Source: Sorangium cellulosum
GTDB taxonomy: Bacteria; Myxococcota_A; Polyangia; Polyangiales; Polyangiaceae
Length of the DNA stretch: 64,000 nucleotides
NCBI RefSeq assembly: GCF_004135735.1
Contig: NZ_CP012670.1
Coordinates: 6,898,501 to 6,962,500 of the forward strand
Direction: 5' to 3'
The notes below the pieces were generated by a model, which did not search any database, was not told where the DNA came from, and saw nothing but the letters and a program-made list of their open reading frames with translations. The translations under genes were made by a program, and so were the position numbers. Numbering within the stretch: the first letter of the stretch is position 1; each line of letters opens with the position of its first letter. Positions 7,830-17,141 of the stretch are shown here, one piece after another.

Positions 7830-10800
7830 TCAGAGCTTCGTCTTGACCTCTTCGATCTCGAAGCTCTCGATGATGTCGCGCTCCTTGATGTCCGAGTAGC
7901 CCTCGAGCGAGATGCCGCACTCGAACCCCTCGACCACCTCCTTCACGTCGTCCTTGAAGCGGCGCAGCCCCGAGAGGCGCCCCGTCCAGACCACGGCGTT
8001 GTCGCGGATGAGCCGGGCCTCGGCGCCGCGCTTGATCGAGCCGCTGATCGCCATGCAGCCCGCGACCGTGCCGGCCTTCGTGATCTTGAAGACCTGGCGC
8101 ACCTCCGCGCGGCCGAGGACCTTCTCCACCTTCGTGGCAGGCAGGAGCCCCTCCATCGCGCTCCGGATGTCGTCGACGGCGTTGTAGATGATGTTGTAGA
8201 GCCGGATCTCGACGCCCTCGCTCTCGGCCAGCGCGCCCGCCTTGCCGGCAGGCCGGACGTTGAAGCCGGCGATGATCGCCTTCGACGCGACCGCCAGGTT
8301 CACGTCGCCCTCGGTGATGCCGCCGACGGCCCCGTTCACGATCGTGACCTTCACCTTCTCGGTCGAGAGCTTCGCCAGCGCGTGGGTGATCGCCTCGACC
8401 GAGCCCTGCACGTCCGCCTTGATGATCAGCTTGAGCTCGAGCTGATCGGCCTCCTGCAGGTTCTTCGTGATGGCCTCGAGCGAGACGCGCGAGTCCTGCG
8501 GGATCAGCGTCTTGGACGCCTTCTTCCGGCGGGTCTCGGCGATCTCCTCCGCGGTCTTCCCGTCCTTGACGGCGTGGACGGGATCGCCCGCGCTCGGCAC
8601 CTCGTTCAGGCCGAGCACCTCGACGGGCGTCGCGGGGCCGGCCTCGGCGACGGAGCGCCCGAGCTCGTCGGTCATCGCCCGGACCTTGCCCCACGCGGCG
8701 CCGGCCAGGAGGATGTCGCCCGTTCGGAGCGTGCCGTCCTGGACCATGACGCGCGCGACCGGGCCGCGGCCGCGGTCGAGCAGCGCCTCGATGACGGTGC
8801 CGCTCGCGCGCTTCTTCGGGTTGGCGCGGAGCTCCTGCACCTCGGCGAGGAGCAGGACCGACTCGAGGAGCTGGTCGATGCCCTGGCCCATCTTGGCCGA
8901 CACGTGGCAGAAGATCGTCTCGCCGCCCCACTCCTCGGGCTGCAACCCGAGCGAGGCGAGATCGCGCTTGATCTTGTCCGGATCGGCGTTCGGCTTGTCG
9001 ATCTTGTTCACGGCGACGAGGATCGGCACCTTCGCGGCCTGGGCGTGCGAGATCGCCTCCTTGGTCTGGGGCATCACGCCGTCGTCGGCGGCGACCACCA
9101 GGATCACGATGTCCGTGAGCGAGGCGCCGCGGGCGCGCATCGCCGTGAACGCCTCGTGGCCCGGCGTGTCGAGGAACGCGATCGTGCCGCGCGGCGTGTC
9201 GACGCGGTAGGCGCCGATGTGCTGCGTGATCCCGCCCGCCTCGCCCTCGGCGACCGTGGACTTCCTGATCCGGTCGAGCAGCGACGTCTTGCCGTGGTCG
9301 ACGTGACCCATGACGGTGACGATCGGCGGACGGCTCTCGAGGTCCTCGTCGGTGTCGGTCCCGGCCTGCATGGCCGCGGTGAGCGTGTCCTGCTCGCTGA
9401 CGGCCACGTCCTCGACGCTCCAGCCGAACTCGCTCGCGAGGATCTTCGCGGTGTCGGCGTCGAGCGTGCTGTTGATGTTCACGCCCGTCATGCCCATCGA
9501 CAGGAGGCGCATGAGCACGTCGGTCGCCTTGAGGCTCATCTTCGCGGCGAGCTGCTGGAGGCTGACCTGCTCCTCGATCTTGATGACCTTCTTGTGCGAG
9601 GCCATCTCCTGCGTGGAGACCTGGACCGGCTTGCGCGGGACACCGCCCCCGCCCCCCGGGCGCTGGCGGAAGCCCCCCGGACGCGTGTTCCGGCCGCCCA
9701 TCGGCCGGCCCCCCGGGCCGAAGCCGGGGCCGCCGGGCCGTGCCTGCTGCGCGCTGGCGCGCGGATCGTACGTCGTACGCCGCGCCGGCGGTGTGCCGGT
9801 GCGGGCCGCAGGCATGGTGACACCAGGGCGCCCCTGCCATACCTCGATGCCGGTCTTCGGCGGCGAGGACGGGCGGCGCGGCGGCTGCACGGGCGCGGCC
9901 GCCGTATCTTCCGGCTTGCCGGTAGACGGCGACGCGGGCGACGGCGCCGGCCGCGACGGCGCGCGGGGACCGGCGCCCGCCGGCCCCGCAGCCTGCGCGG
10001 CCGGAGCGGTAGACGGCCGCTGAGGCGCGGCAGGCACAGACGTCGGCCGCGATGCAGCCTGCTGCGTCGGCGTGGGCGCGGCAGGCGCAGACGTCGGCCG
10101 CGATGCGGCCTGCTGCGCCGGCGTGGGCGCGGCAGCCGCGGCAGGCGCTGGCGCGCTGGCCGCCTTCGCCGGGGTGGGCGCGGGCGCGGCCGGCGCAGGC
10201 GCCGCCGCGGGCGCAGCCGGCGCCGGAGGGGTGGGCGCAGCAGCCTGCGCCGGGGTGGGCGCGGGCGCGGCCGGCGCAGGCGCCGCAGGCGCGGCGGCGG
10301 CCGCCGTGGGCTGCTCCGCCGCGGCAGGCGCTGGCGAGACGGGCTTCGCGTCGGCCGGGGCCGCCTTCGCCTCGGCCGGCGCCTGCGTGGGCGCCGCGGC
10401 GGGCGTGGAGGGCTCGGTCGCGGCGGCAGCGACGGCCGGCGGCGGCGCAGCCGGCGCGGCCGCGGCCGCGGGCGCCGGCGCGCTGGGCGCGGGCGCAGGC
10501 TCGCGCGGGCTCGCGGCGACCGGCGGCTCGGGGGCGGGCGCCGGGGGCGCTGCGACGGGAGCGGTGGGCGGCGGCGGAGCGGGGCGATGGGCCGGCGCTT
10601 CTTCCTGAGCAGCGCGCTCGGGCGGCGGAGGAACCGGAGCGGACGCTGCCGAGGGTCGAGAGGGCGCCGGGGCGGGCGTCGGGGCGGCGGCGCGCGCGGG
10701 CGCCTCGGCCGGCTCGGGCCCGCGGCCCGGCGAAGAAGGCTCGGGCTCGGCCCCGGGCCGCGCGCGACGCTTCACGACCGTCGGGCGGATCCGCTCCTCC

Positions 10801-10979
10801 ACCACCTCAGGCGACTTCTGCCGCTCGAGGTGCCGCTTGACCCGCTCGACGACGTCGGACTCGACGGCGCTCATGTGATTGCGCACGTCGCCTATACCCA
10901 TGGACTGGAAGAGCGCGACCAGCGTCTTCTGGTCCATGTTGAGCTGCTTGGCGACCTCGTAGACCCGGACTTTGCTCAT
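7830..10979 (-). CDS. infB: translation initiation factor IF-2
   Basis: 1049 residues, longer than E. coli IF-2 (890) because of a very large Ala/Pro-rich linker (about 55-440), common in myxobacteria. The first IF2N module is at 1-52 (MSKVRVYEVAKQLNMDQKTL), a second at about 460-515 (LQQLAAKMSLKATDVLMRL). The GTPase domain starts near 548: GHVDHGKTSLLD (G1), DTPGHEAF (G3) and NKIDKP (G4). Domains II, III and the initiator-tRNA-binding C-terminus follow. It delivers fMet-tRNA to the 30S subunit. The gene begins 15 bp after the YlxR/L7Ae fusion gene. The repetitive linker gives long false reading frames on the opposite strand. Confidence 0.97.
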   Translation of the reverse strand: MSKVRVYEVAKQLNMDQKTLVALFQSMGIGDVRNHMSAVESDVVERVKRHLERQKSPEVVEERIRPTVVKRRARPGAEPEPSSPGRGPEPAEAPARAAAPTPAPAPSRPSAASAPVPPPPERAAQEEAPAHRPAPPPPTAPVAAPPAPAPEPPVAASPREPAPAPSAPAPAAAAAPAAPPPAVAAAATEPSTPAAAPTQAPAEAKAAPADAKPVSPAPAAAEQPTAAAAAPAAPAPAAPAPTPAQAAAPTPPAPAAPAAAPAPAAPAPTPAKAASAPAPAAAAAPTPAQQAASRPTSAPAAPTPTQQAASRPTSVPAAPQRPSTAPAAQAAGPAGAGPRAPSRPAPSPASPSTGKPEDTAAAPVQPPRRPSSPPKTGIEVWQGRPGVTMPAARTGTPPARRTTYDPRASAQQARPGGPGFGPGGRPMGGRNTRPGGFRQRPGGGGGVPRKPVQVSTQEMASHKKVIKIEEQVSLQQLAAKMSLKATDVLMRLLSMGMTGVNINSTLDADTAKILASEFGWSVEDVAVSEQDTLTAAMQAGTDTDEDLESRPPIVTVMGHVDHGKTSLLDRIRKSTVAEGEAGGITQHIGAYRVDTPRGTIAFLDTPGHEAFTAMRARGASLTDIVILVVAADDGVMPQTKEAISHAQAAKVPILVAVNKIDKPNADPDKIKRDLASLGLQPEEWGGETIFCHVSAKMGQGIDQLLESVLLLAEVQELRANPKKRASGTVIEALLDRGRGPVARVMVQDGTLRTGDILLAGAAWGKVRAMTDELGRSVAEAGPATPVEVLGLNEVPSAGDPVHAVKDGKTAEEIAETRRKKASKTLIPQDSRVSLEAITKNLQEADQLELKLIIKADVQGSVEAITHALAKLSTEKVKVTIVNGAVGGITEGDVNLAVASKAIIAGFNVRPAGKAGALAESEGVEIRLYNIIYNAVDDIRSAMEGLLPATKVEKVLGRAEVRQVFKITKAGTVAGCMAISGSIKRGAEARLIRDNAVVWTGRLSGLRRFKDDVKEVVEGFECGISLEGYSDIKERDIIESFEIEEVKTKL

Positions 10980-10994
10980 GCACCTCGCTCCACG

Positions 10995-12164
10995 TTAACC
11001 AATCCGCCTCACCCATCCGCGCGGGCGACGATTTGCGGCCACTCTGTCCACCGTCGGGGCGCGCCCGGGTTCCCCGGACTCCGCCCGCCTGCCCCCGACC
11101 GCGCCGCCTTCCCCGGTCTCCGGCGCAGTAGCAAGAAACCGACCGGCCCCGCCCCTGGATGCCGGCTGTTCTTCGCGGCTGCCAGGCGCGCCCTCCGGGC
11201 TGCCGGGTTGTTTCCCGGCCTCCTGGGGCGAAAGGCGAGCGCCGGGCTCGGGGTGCTCGGACGCCACCCCCGGTCTACCCGGCCGACGGCGATGCTCCGG
11301 GCCACCATGGCCTGGCGCTGTCTTCCGCGGTTCCGGGTCCCCGCCCTCTTCCGCGCGGGCGGGCGCATGGCGCGCCGGCCGCCCCCGTCGGCCGAGGCTG
11401 CCCCGCTCACCCGTCGCAGGATCCTCCCCCCGCTCGATGCGGGCGCAGGTGTCCACGACATGGACCGCGCTCGCGACGGCGGCCGCGATCGACGCCGAGG
11501 AGATGGCCATCACGGCCACGCCGCGCTCGCGCGGGCCGCCGGCGAGGGCGCCGAGCGCCTGCTTGCTGCCCCACGCGACGGCGCGCCCCTCCGCGATCGC
11601 CCGCCGGACCTCCGGCAGATCGGCCCCCGCCGCCGCGTCACACGCGACCAGCACGAGCGAGGCCTCGCCCCGCGCGCACGCCCCCGCCACCGCGTCCGCG
11701 CCGATCGCCGCGCTCTGCGCGCGGACGGCGGCGCCGACGAGCCCCTGGATCCGGCGATCGGTCGCCTCACGGATCGCTCGCGCCAGCGAGACGACCGTGA
11801 GCGGCGCCGCGCCCTCCGGGGCCCCCTCGCCCGCGCCCTCCGCGGAGGGGGCCGCGCCGCCGAGGCCCGCGCCGCCGAGGATCGTGTGGACGCGCCCCTT
11901 CGCCGCGCGGGCGAGGCCTCGGGCGACCGCGGCCGAGAGGCACTCCCGGCGCGGGTGCACGTGCGCGCCCCGCCCGAACCCGCCGTCGCCCGGATCGACC
12001 GCGATCACGCCGGAGGGGCCGAGGATGAGCCGGACGAGCGGGCGCGCGCCGCGGGCATCCCCGACGTCTACGCGCTCTCCGCAGCCGACGCACGTGCGCA
12101 CCCGCCCCCTCTCCGAGGGGCCGCGCTCACCCGCGCCGTTCTGTCGACTCACCACCGATTCCAT
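10995..12164 (-). CDS. fusion of YlxR (DUF448) and L7Ae/L30e-like (YlxQ) domains
   Basis: 389 residues from the ATG at 12164, chosen because AGGGGAG lies just upstream; an in-frame ATG at 12182 lacks this. Residues about 15-85 are YlxR-like: VRTCVGCGERVD with the paired Cys, then RLILGPSGVIAVDP and GRGAHVHPRRECL. Residues about 120-235 look like an L7Ae/L30e RNA-binding fold of the YlxQ type (GLVGAAVRAQSAAIGADAV, LVLVACDAAAGAD, GSKQALGALAG). A basic, Pro-rich disordered tail of about 150 residues follows. In Firmicutes ylxR and ylxQ are separate genes between nusA and infB; here one protein fills both slots. Probable RNA-binding role; exact function unknown. Confidence 0.85.
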   Translation of the reverse strand: MESVVSRQNGAGERGPSERGRVRTCVGCGERVDVGDARGARPLVRLILGPSGVIAVDPGDGGFGRGAHVHPRRECLSAAVARGLARAAKGRVHTILGGAGLGGAAPSAEGAGEGAPEGAAPLTVVSLARAIREATDRRIQGLVGAAVRAQSAAIGADAVAGACARGEASLVLVACDAAAGADLPEVRRAIAEGRAVAWGSKQALGALAGGPRERGVAVMAISSASIAAAVASAVHVVDTCARIERGEDPATGERGSLGRRGRPARHAPARAEEGGDPEPRKTAPGHGGPEHRRRPGRPGVASEHPEPGARLSPQEAGKQPGSPEGAPGSREEQPASRGGAGRFLATAPETGEGGAVGGRRAESGEPGRAPTVDRVAANRRPRGWVRRIG

Positions 12165-12185
12165 CCTCGCTCCCCTCGGCATGCG

Positions 12186-13829
12186 CTAGGCGTGCCTCGC
12201 CTCCGCGGCGCGGCGAATGTCCGCCCGCGCTGCATCGAGCACCTTCTGCTCACTCTCGACGAAATCTCGCGCGCCCTGCTTGATCGCGCGCGCCTTCTTA
12301 ATGCCGAGGCCCGTGCGGATCGCCAGCCGATCCTCGTCTTCTCGGAGCAAATCCTCGACGCTCCGGTACCCGGCTTCCTCGAGCAGCACCACGGTGCGCT
12401 CGCCGACGCCGCGGATGAACATCAGCCGCTCGCGATCGGTGAGCGGCTCGGTGCGCGAGCTCGCGGCGCGGATGCGCTCCTGCCGGAGCCGCTCCATGGT
12501 CGTGTCCGCCTGCGACTTGATCCGCTCGGCGGCCTCGGCGCCGCCGAGGCCCGGGATGGCGGCGAGCTCCTCGATCGAGGCCTCGCTCACCTCCTCGAGC
12601 GCGCGGAAGCCGAGCCGGTACATGGACTTCGCGATCTGCTCGGTCACCCCGTCGATCTGCTGGAGGGCGGAGATCGCCTCCTCCTCCATCTGCTTGAACT
12701 TGGTCTCGCTGATGATGTCGAGCTTCCAGTTCGTCAGCTGCGCGGCGAGCCGCACGTTCTGCCCCTTGCGCCCGATCGCGAGCGACAGCTTCTCGTCCGG
12801 GACCACGAGCTCCATGCGCCCGTCGGCCTCGTCGACGATGACCTTGTGCACCTCGGCCGGCTGGATGGCCGCGATGACGTACCGCGCCGGATCCCGGTCG
12901 AACGGCACGATGTCGATCTTCTCGCCCCGGAGCTCCTGGACCACCGCCTGCACGCGCGACCCCTTCATGCCGACGCACGCGCCGACCGGATCGACGTCCG
13001 CGTCGCGGCTGGTCACCGCGATCTTCGAGCGGGCGCCCGGCTCGCGGGCGACCGACACGATCCGCACGATGCCCTCGTAGATCTCGGGCACCTCGGCCTC
13101 GAAGAGCTTCTCGACGAGCCGGGGATCGGAGCGGGAGAGGATGACCTGCGGGCCGCGCGCCTCCCGATCGATGTCCTTCACGTACGCGACGATGCGATCC
13201 CCCGGCCGGTACGTCTCGCGCGGGGTCTGCTCGCGGAACGTGAGCACGCCCTCGGTGCGGCCGATGTCGACGATGATGTTGTTGCCCTTCTCGAACCGCC
13301 GCACGATGCCGCGGATGAGCTCGCCCTTGCGATCCTTGTACTCGTTGAAGATGAGATCGCGCTCGGCGTCGCGCACGCGCTGGAGCAGGACCTGCTTCGC
13401 CGTCTGGGCGGCGATGCGCCCGAACGTCGTGCGTCCGTGCTTGAGCTTCAGGATATCGCCGTATTCCTTGTCCTGATCGCGCGCCTTCTCGGCGTCCTCG
13501 GGGCGCCAGAAGACCTGGAAGCCGAGCTCCTCGCCCAGGGTCGCGTCGAGCTTGAGCTTGTTCACGTCAGCGATGGAGATCTCGCGCTCCGGCTCCGTCA
13601 CGGCCTCGACCACGGTCATGTACTGGAAGAGATCGACCTGCCCGGTGTCCTCGTTGAAGCGCGCCTCGAGCTCGCGGGTGGGGCCGAAGACGCTCTGCGC
13701 GGCCTTCAAGATCGCGGCCTCGATCGTCTCGACAAGGATCTTCTTGTCGATCCCCTTCTCCTTCGCGACCTGATCGAGGATGCTGCCGAGGCTCGTCTCC
13801 GAGGTCGGCATCGCTGCCATCGTTGCCAT
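12186..13829 (-). CDS. nusA: transcription termination/antitermination factor NusA
   Basis: 547 residues. The RNA-polymerase-binding N-terminal domain (about 10-140) is followed by an S1 domain (about 145-210, GELIRGIVRRFEKGNNIIVDIG), two KH domains (about 225-355, including VGACVGMKGSRVQAVVQEL and LAIGRKGQNVRLAA) and C-terminal helix-hairpin-helix repeats (about 375-530; VSEASIEELAAIPG and EDRLAIRTGLGIKKARAI). NusA modulates pausing, termination and antitermination. Three in-frame ATGs lie at the start (13829, 13820, 13811); AGGAG 11 nt upstream of the first supports it. The gene lies 30 bp after rimP and ends 21 bp before the chosen ylxR-fusion start. Confidence 0.97.
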   Translation of the reverse strand: MATMAAMPTSETSLGSILDQVAKEKGIDKKILVETIEAAILKAAQSVFGPTRELEARFNEDTGQVDLFQYMTVVEAVTEPEREISIADVNKLKLDATLGEELGFQVFWRPEDAEKARDQDKEYGDILKLKHGRTTFGRIAAQTAKQVLLQRVRDAERDLIFNEYKDRKGELIRGIVRRFEKGNNIIVDIGRTEGVLTFREQTPRETYRPGDRIVAYVKDIDREARGPQVILSRSDPRLVEKLFEAEVPEIYEGIVRIVSVAREPGARSKIAVTSRDADVDPVGACVGMKGSRVQAVVQELRGEKIDIVPFDRDPARYVIAAIQPAEVHKVIVDEADGRMELVVPDEKLSLAIGRKGQNVRLAAQLTNWKLDIISETKFKQMEEEAISALQQIDGVTEQIAKSMYRLGFRALEEVSEASIEELAAIPGLGGAEAAERIKSQADTTMERLRQERIRAASSRTEPLTDRERLMFIRGVGERTVVLLEEAGYRSVEDLLREDEDRLAIRTGLGIKKARAIKQGARDFVESEQKVLDAARADIRRAAEARHA

Positions 13830-13859
13830 GACGTCCCTGTCTCCTGATCTTTCTGCTCT

Positions 13860-14504
13860 CTACTTGCGCTTCTCGGAGCCGCGCTCGCTCCGCTCTGGGG
13901 TCGACCGCGGGGCCGCCTCCGCGAGCCGCTTCGCCGGCCCTGACCCCTTGGCCGCCTCCTTGCCCTGCCGCTGCCCCTTCCTGGGCTTGGGCTGCGACGT
14001 GAGCTCGAAGACGAGGCGCGCCTCCACCACATCGGTCAGCGGGACCTCGATCCGCTTGCCATCGACCAGGACGGCGACCTGCCCCTCCGGGGCCTCCAGG
14101 AGCTCGCCCCGGAGGAGCCGCTGGCCGTCCGGCGCCGGGCGAGACAGCTTCACCTTGGCCGTCCGGCCGCGGAAGCGGGCGAACTCGGCCGCCGTGCGCA
14201 GCCGCCGATCAAGACCTGGAGAGCTGACCTCGAGATTGTAATGATGGGCAATGAGGTCCTCCACGTCGAGGACCGAGGAGACGTCGCGCGAGACGTCCGC
14301 GCAGTCTTCCAGCGTGACGCCGCCGGCGACGTCCGCCGCGCCCTCGCGCTCGATCGTGATCCGCAAGGTCCAGCCCGCGCGCTCCGTGACCCACTCCAGA
14401 TCGACGAGCACGACCCCGTGCGAGGCGAGCACCGGCACGACCGCGTCGCGGACGCGCCCCAGATCGAATGCGGCTCTGGTCGAAGACTCCATCGGTTGCT
14501 GCAT
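13860..14504 (-). CDS. rimP: ribosome maturation factor RimP
   Basis: 214 residues from the ATG at 14504 (a second ATG at 14492). RimP acts early in 30S assembly. The N-terminal alpha/beta domain shows VVLVDLEWVTERAGWTLRITIE and LEDCADVSRDVSSVLDVED; the link to the SH3-like domain is the signature LEVSSPGLDRRLRTAAEFARF. The C-terminal SH3-like domain (about 115-170) ends VPLTDVVEARLVFEL. A basic Lys/Arg-rich tail of about 40 residues is extra. It is the first gene of the operon, downstream of a strong terminator, so its promoter probably lies within 14505-14590 or the serA transcript reads through. Confidence 0.95.
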   Translation of the reverse strand: MQQPMESSTRAAFDLGRVRDAVVPVLASHGVVLVDLEWVTERAGWTLRITIEREGAADVAGGVTLEDCADVSRDVSSVLDVEDLIAHHYNLEVSSPGLDRRLRTAAEFARFRGRTAKVKLSRPAPDGQRLLRGELLEAPEGQVAVLVDGKRIEVPLTDVVEARLVFELTSQPKPRKGQRQGKEAAKGSGPAKRLAEAAPRSTPERSERGSEKRK

Positions 14505-14585
14505 CTGTCGGAAGGTCACCCTCGGCGAATCCGGGGACCCTCGGCGCCGCGCGCCCCGAGCGGCGTTGCCCGGCGCCCCTGCGCC

Positions 14586-14624
14586 AAAAAAAAAGAGCCG
14601 ATTCCCGAACTGGGAACCCGGCTC
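14586..14624 (-). terminator. intrinsic terminator after the serA-type gene
   Basis: Read on the minus strand, a hairpin (14624-14595) with arms GAGCCG/CGGCTC and TTCCC/GGGAA, a small internal bulge and a five-base loop is followed directly by nine T (14594-14586). This is a textbook Rho-independent terminator and would end transcription from the serA-type gene before rimP. Confidence 0.93.
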
Positions 14625-14633
14625 GCGGATCCG

Positions 14634-14657
14634 CCTAGTTGTCGGCGGACAACCTAG
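14634..14657. repeat. near-perfect inverted repeat beside the terminator
   Basis: CTAGTTGTC and GACAACCTAG face each other around a short GC spacer, with one bulged C. It lies ten bases upstream (minus strand) of the terminator hairpin. It may be an additional RNA hairpin or a protein-binding palindrome; the sequence alone does not decide. Confidence 0.5.
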
Positions 14658-14806
14658 TCGAATGCTGACCTTCATGCAAGGGGGGATACGGGCAATCCGC
14701 CCCCGCAGGGACGGGGATCTCCCCCGCCGGCGCGGTGCCGCAGCGCACCACCCCGGAGGCTCCGCGAGGGCCCCGTGAGCCCGGCGCCGCCGGACGGCGG
14801 CCTGCC

Positions 14807-16015
14807 TTACGCCAGGTTGGGCAGCGCGACGATATCCACGTGGAGAACCTCCTCGAACGCCGCGATTTCCTTGAGACAAGCCTCGCTCGGCCGCCCGGAG
14901 ACCCGCATCTTCGTGCACGTGGCCGTGGCGCCATCGAAGACGGTGTTGGAAATCTCCTCGATGTTGATCCCGTGCCGTTTCATGACCATGAGCGTGTTCG
15001 CGAGGACACCGACTTTGTCCAGCATCCGGACGACGACCGCATAACGAGCGGGCGAGGTCGCGCAGATGTTGACCACGTTGGGCACGTCCTCCTCGGTCAT
15101 GAAGGAGCGGATGATCCGGGCCGTCTCCAGGGCGACGGCGCGCTGGGCCTGCTCGGTCTGGGCGCCCACGTGCGGCGTCCCGTAGACGATCCCTCGCCCG
15201 AGGATGCGCGCGTCGAACGCCCCCGAGGACTTGCCGGGATCGCCGGCGAACACGTCGAGGCCGACCCGCAGCCCCTTGCGGGGGATGAGCTCCTCGAGCG
15301 CGGCGTAGTCCACCAGGTCGGGGCGCGCGGCGTTCACGACGATGGCGCCGTCGGGGAGCGCCTCCAGCACGCGCCGGCTGACGATGCCGCGCGTCTGCGG
15401 GGTGGACGTCAGGTGGATGGTGAAGATGTCCGAGCGGGCCGCCAGCTCCTCCAGCGTCCGGGCGTGGCCGACGTCCAGCTTGGCGGCGCGGCCCGACGTC
15501 AGCGAGCGCGACCAGGCGTGGGGCACGAGGCCGAACGCCCGGGCGCGCAGCAGCACCTCGCGGCCGATCGCGCCGAGCCCCGCGATCCCGATGCGCTGCC
15601 CGTACAGGCCGCGGGCCACCGAGTACTTCGCCTTCTCCCAGCGGCCGGCCCGGAGATCGACCGTCGCGTCGACCAGCCGTCGATCGAGCGCGAGGATGAA
15701 CGCCATCGTGAGCTCGGCGACCGCCGTCGCGTTCTTGCCGGGACAGTTCGCCACGTAGACGCCGCGCGCGCTCGCCGCCGCGACGTCGATCGTGCTCACC
15801 CCGACGCCCGCCCGGACGATCAGGTTGAGCTGCCGTCCAGCCTCGATCGCCGCCGCCGTGACCTCCGTGGAGCGGACGACCAGGATCCCGACCCCGTCCA
15901 GGGCCGCCGGCAGCGTGTCCCTGGTAAGCTCCGGCCGGGACTCGATCTCGATCCCGAGCACCTTGAGCTCTTCCAGGGCCGAGAGATCCAACTTGTCGGC
16001 GACTAGCAGGCGCAT
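14807..16015 (-). CDS. D-3-phosphoglycerate dehydrogenase-type 2-hydroxyacid dehydrogenase with ACT domain
   Basis: 402 residues: substrate domain, Rossmann NAD-binding domain (GIAGLGAIGREVLLRARAFG, about 143-162) and a C-terminal ACT-like domain (about 325-400, YAVVVRMLDKVGVLANTLM). This layout is that of SerA, the first step of serine synthesis. The catalytic Arg (NAARPDLVD) and His (TPHVGA) are present. The usual catalytic Glu in the DVFxxEP motif reads DVFAGDPG, i.e. Asp, and the GG after Arg is PD, so this could be a divergent SerA or a related dehydrogenase. Its ATG overlaps the start of the divergent lipoprotein gene (CATG at 16013-16016). A strong terminator follows. Confidence 0.85.
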   Translation of the reverse strand: MRLLVADKLDLSALEELKVLGIEIESRPELTRDTLPAALDGVGILVVRSTEVTAAAIEAGRQLNLIVRAGVGVSTIDVAAASARGVYVANCPGKNATAVAELTMAFILALDRRLVDATVDLRAGRWEKAKYSVARGLYGQRIGIAGLGAIGREVLLRARAFGLVPHAWSRSLTSGRAAKLDVGHARTLEELAARSDIFTIHLTSTPQTRGIVSRRVLEALPDGAIVVNAARPDLVDYAALEELIPRKGLRVGLDVFAGDPGKSSGAFDARILGRGIVYGTPHVGAQTEQAQRAVALETARIIRSFMTEEDVPNVVNICATSPARYAVVVRMLDKVGVLANTLMVMKRHGINIEEISNTVFDGATATCTKMRVSGRPSEACLKEIAAFEEVLHVDIVALPNLA

Positions 16016-17141
16016 GCGAGCGGGAACGGTAACAGAAAAGCTCGCGCTGACGATGGGCGTTCTGGCCCTCTCCTGCGCCAGCGATCATCAGGTCTCTCCC
16101 TGGGGCGCCGCGCGCAGGCCGACCCTCGGCGCGTACGTCGCGCCGGCCGATCTCGACGCTCGGCTGCGCGCCATCGACCTCGAGGTGGCCGAGCTCGGGC
16201 TGTCGCTCGACGTCGAGCTCCGCGGCGCGCTCCCGCGCGGCCGCGGCGAGGTGGTGGTGCGCGGCTACAGCGGGACGGACGCGCTCGGGCGCCGCACCTC
16301 CGCGGTCCGCGTGGCCACGCCGCGCGGGGTGGTCATGGCGGCGGGGCCGCTCGAGGGCGCGCGCGCGGACCGCCGTCAGGCGACCCAGCTCGTGCCGTCG
16401 CTCCTGCCAGGATCCGAGGCGGCCCCCGCGCACGACGAGCTCGGCGTGTTCCGCTCCGGCACCGATCTCAACCGCGACGACGCCCCGGACGTCGTGCTCA
16501 GGAACGAGGCCGGCGAGCTGGAGATCTGGGCCGTGCACCCGCTCGGCGCGGTGCGGTACGCCGTCGAGATCGCCACGCCCCCGCGGTTCGCGCTCGACGT
16601 CGACCGCGACGGGTTGCTGGAGCTCGCCGGCCGGGTGCGCGTCCCCGAGCGCGATCCCATCGGTCCGGATCTCCTCGACGTCGCGTCCTTCGAGGGCGGT
16701 CGCTACACGCACCGGGGCGGCGCCGCGCGCGCGTTTCACGCGGCGCGCGCGGGCGAGGCCGCCGGCCCGGGCAAGCCACCGGGGCGCTCGAAAGACGACG
16801 GCACGCCGCCGGCGCGCCCGAAGGACGACGCCATGCCGCCGGCGCGCCCGAAGGACGACGGCAGGCCGCCGGCGCCCCCGGAGGACGACGCCACGCGCCT
16901 GCGGCGCGCGCTGGAGCGGGCGTGGCACGCGCTGCTCGCGGGCAGGCCGGCGGAGGAGACGCTCGCGGCGCTCGACCGCGAGCAGGTGCCGCCCGCGCTC
17001 CGCGAGGCGTTCGCGGCCCACCGCGCGCGGGTGGCAGGGGTGGCGCCGGCGAGGCCGACAGGCGCGGCGACGAGCGACGGCACGCGCGGGCCCGGCGGCG
17101 CGCCTACTCGTCCGCCGGCAGCATCGGGAACGCCTGATTGA
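16014..17141 (+). CDS. putative lipoprotein with FG-GAP-like segment and Pro/Asp repeats
   Basis: 375 residues. The N-terminus ends in LALSC (Cys21), a good lipobox. Residues about 35-225 are beta-rich with Asp-rich loops (TDLNRDDAPDVVLRNEAGE and LDVDRDGLLELAGR) like single FG-GAP/VCBS blades. At about 255-290 there are three copies of a Pro-Pro-Ala-Arg-Pro-Lys-Asp-Asp repeat, then a helical C-terminus. Function unknown; extracytoplasmic. The start codon shares CATG with the divergent serA-type gene; an internal ATG at 16053 would remove most of the signal peptide. The 3' end overlaps the convergent Omp85-like gene by 38 bp. Confidence 0.75.
   Translation: MRAGTVTEKLALTMGVLALSCASDHQVSPWGAARRPTLGAYVAPADLDARLRAIDLEVAELGLSLDVELRGALPRGRGEVVVRGYSGTDALGRRTSAVRVATPRGVVMAAGPLEGARADRRQATQLVPSLLPGSEAAPAHDELGVFRSGTDLNRDDAPDVVLRNEAGELEIWAVHPLGAVRYAVEIATPPRFALDVDRDGLLELAGRVRVPERDPIGPDLLDVASFEGGRYTHRGGAARAFHAARAGEAAGPGKPPGRSKDDGTPPARPKDDAMPPARPKDDGRPPAPPEDDATRLRRALERAWHALLAGRPAEETLAALDREQVPPALREAFAAHRARVAGVAPARPTGAATSDGTRGPGGAPTRPPAASGTPD

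Noticed and set aside
7575-13847. A 2090-residue open frame on the plus strand opposite rbfA-infB-nusA
   Set aside because: It is a by-product of very high GC content; minus-strand genes there are unmistakable and conserved, and the plus frame has no domain signature.
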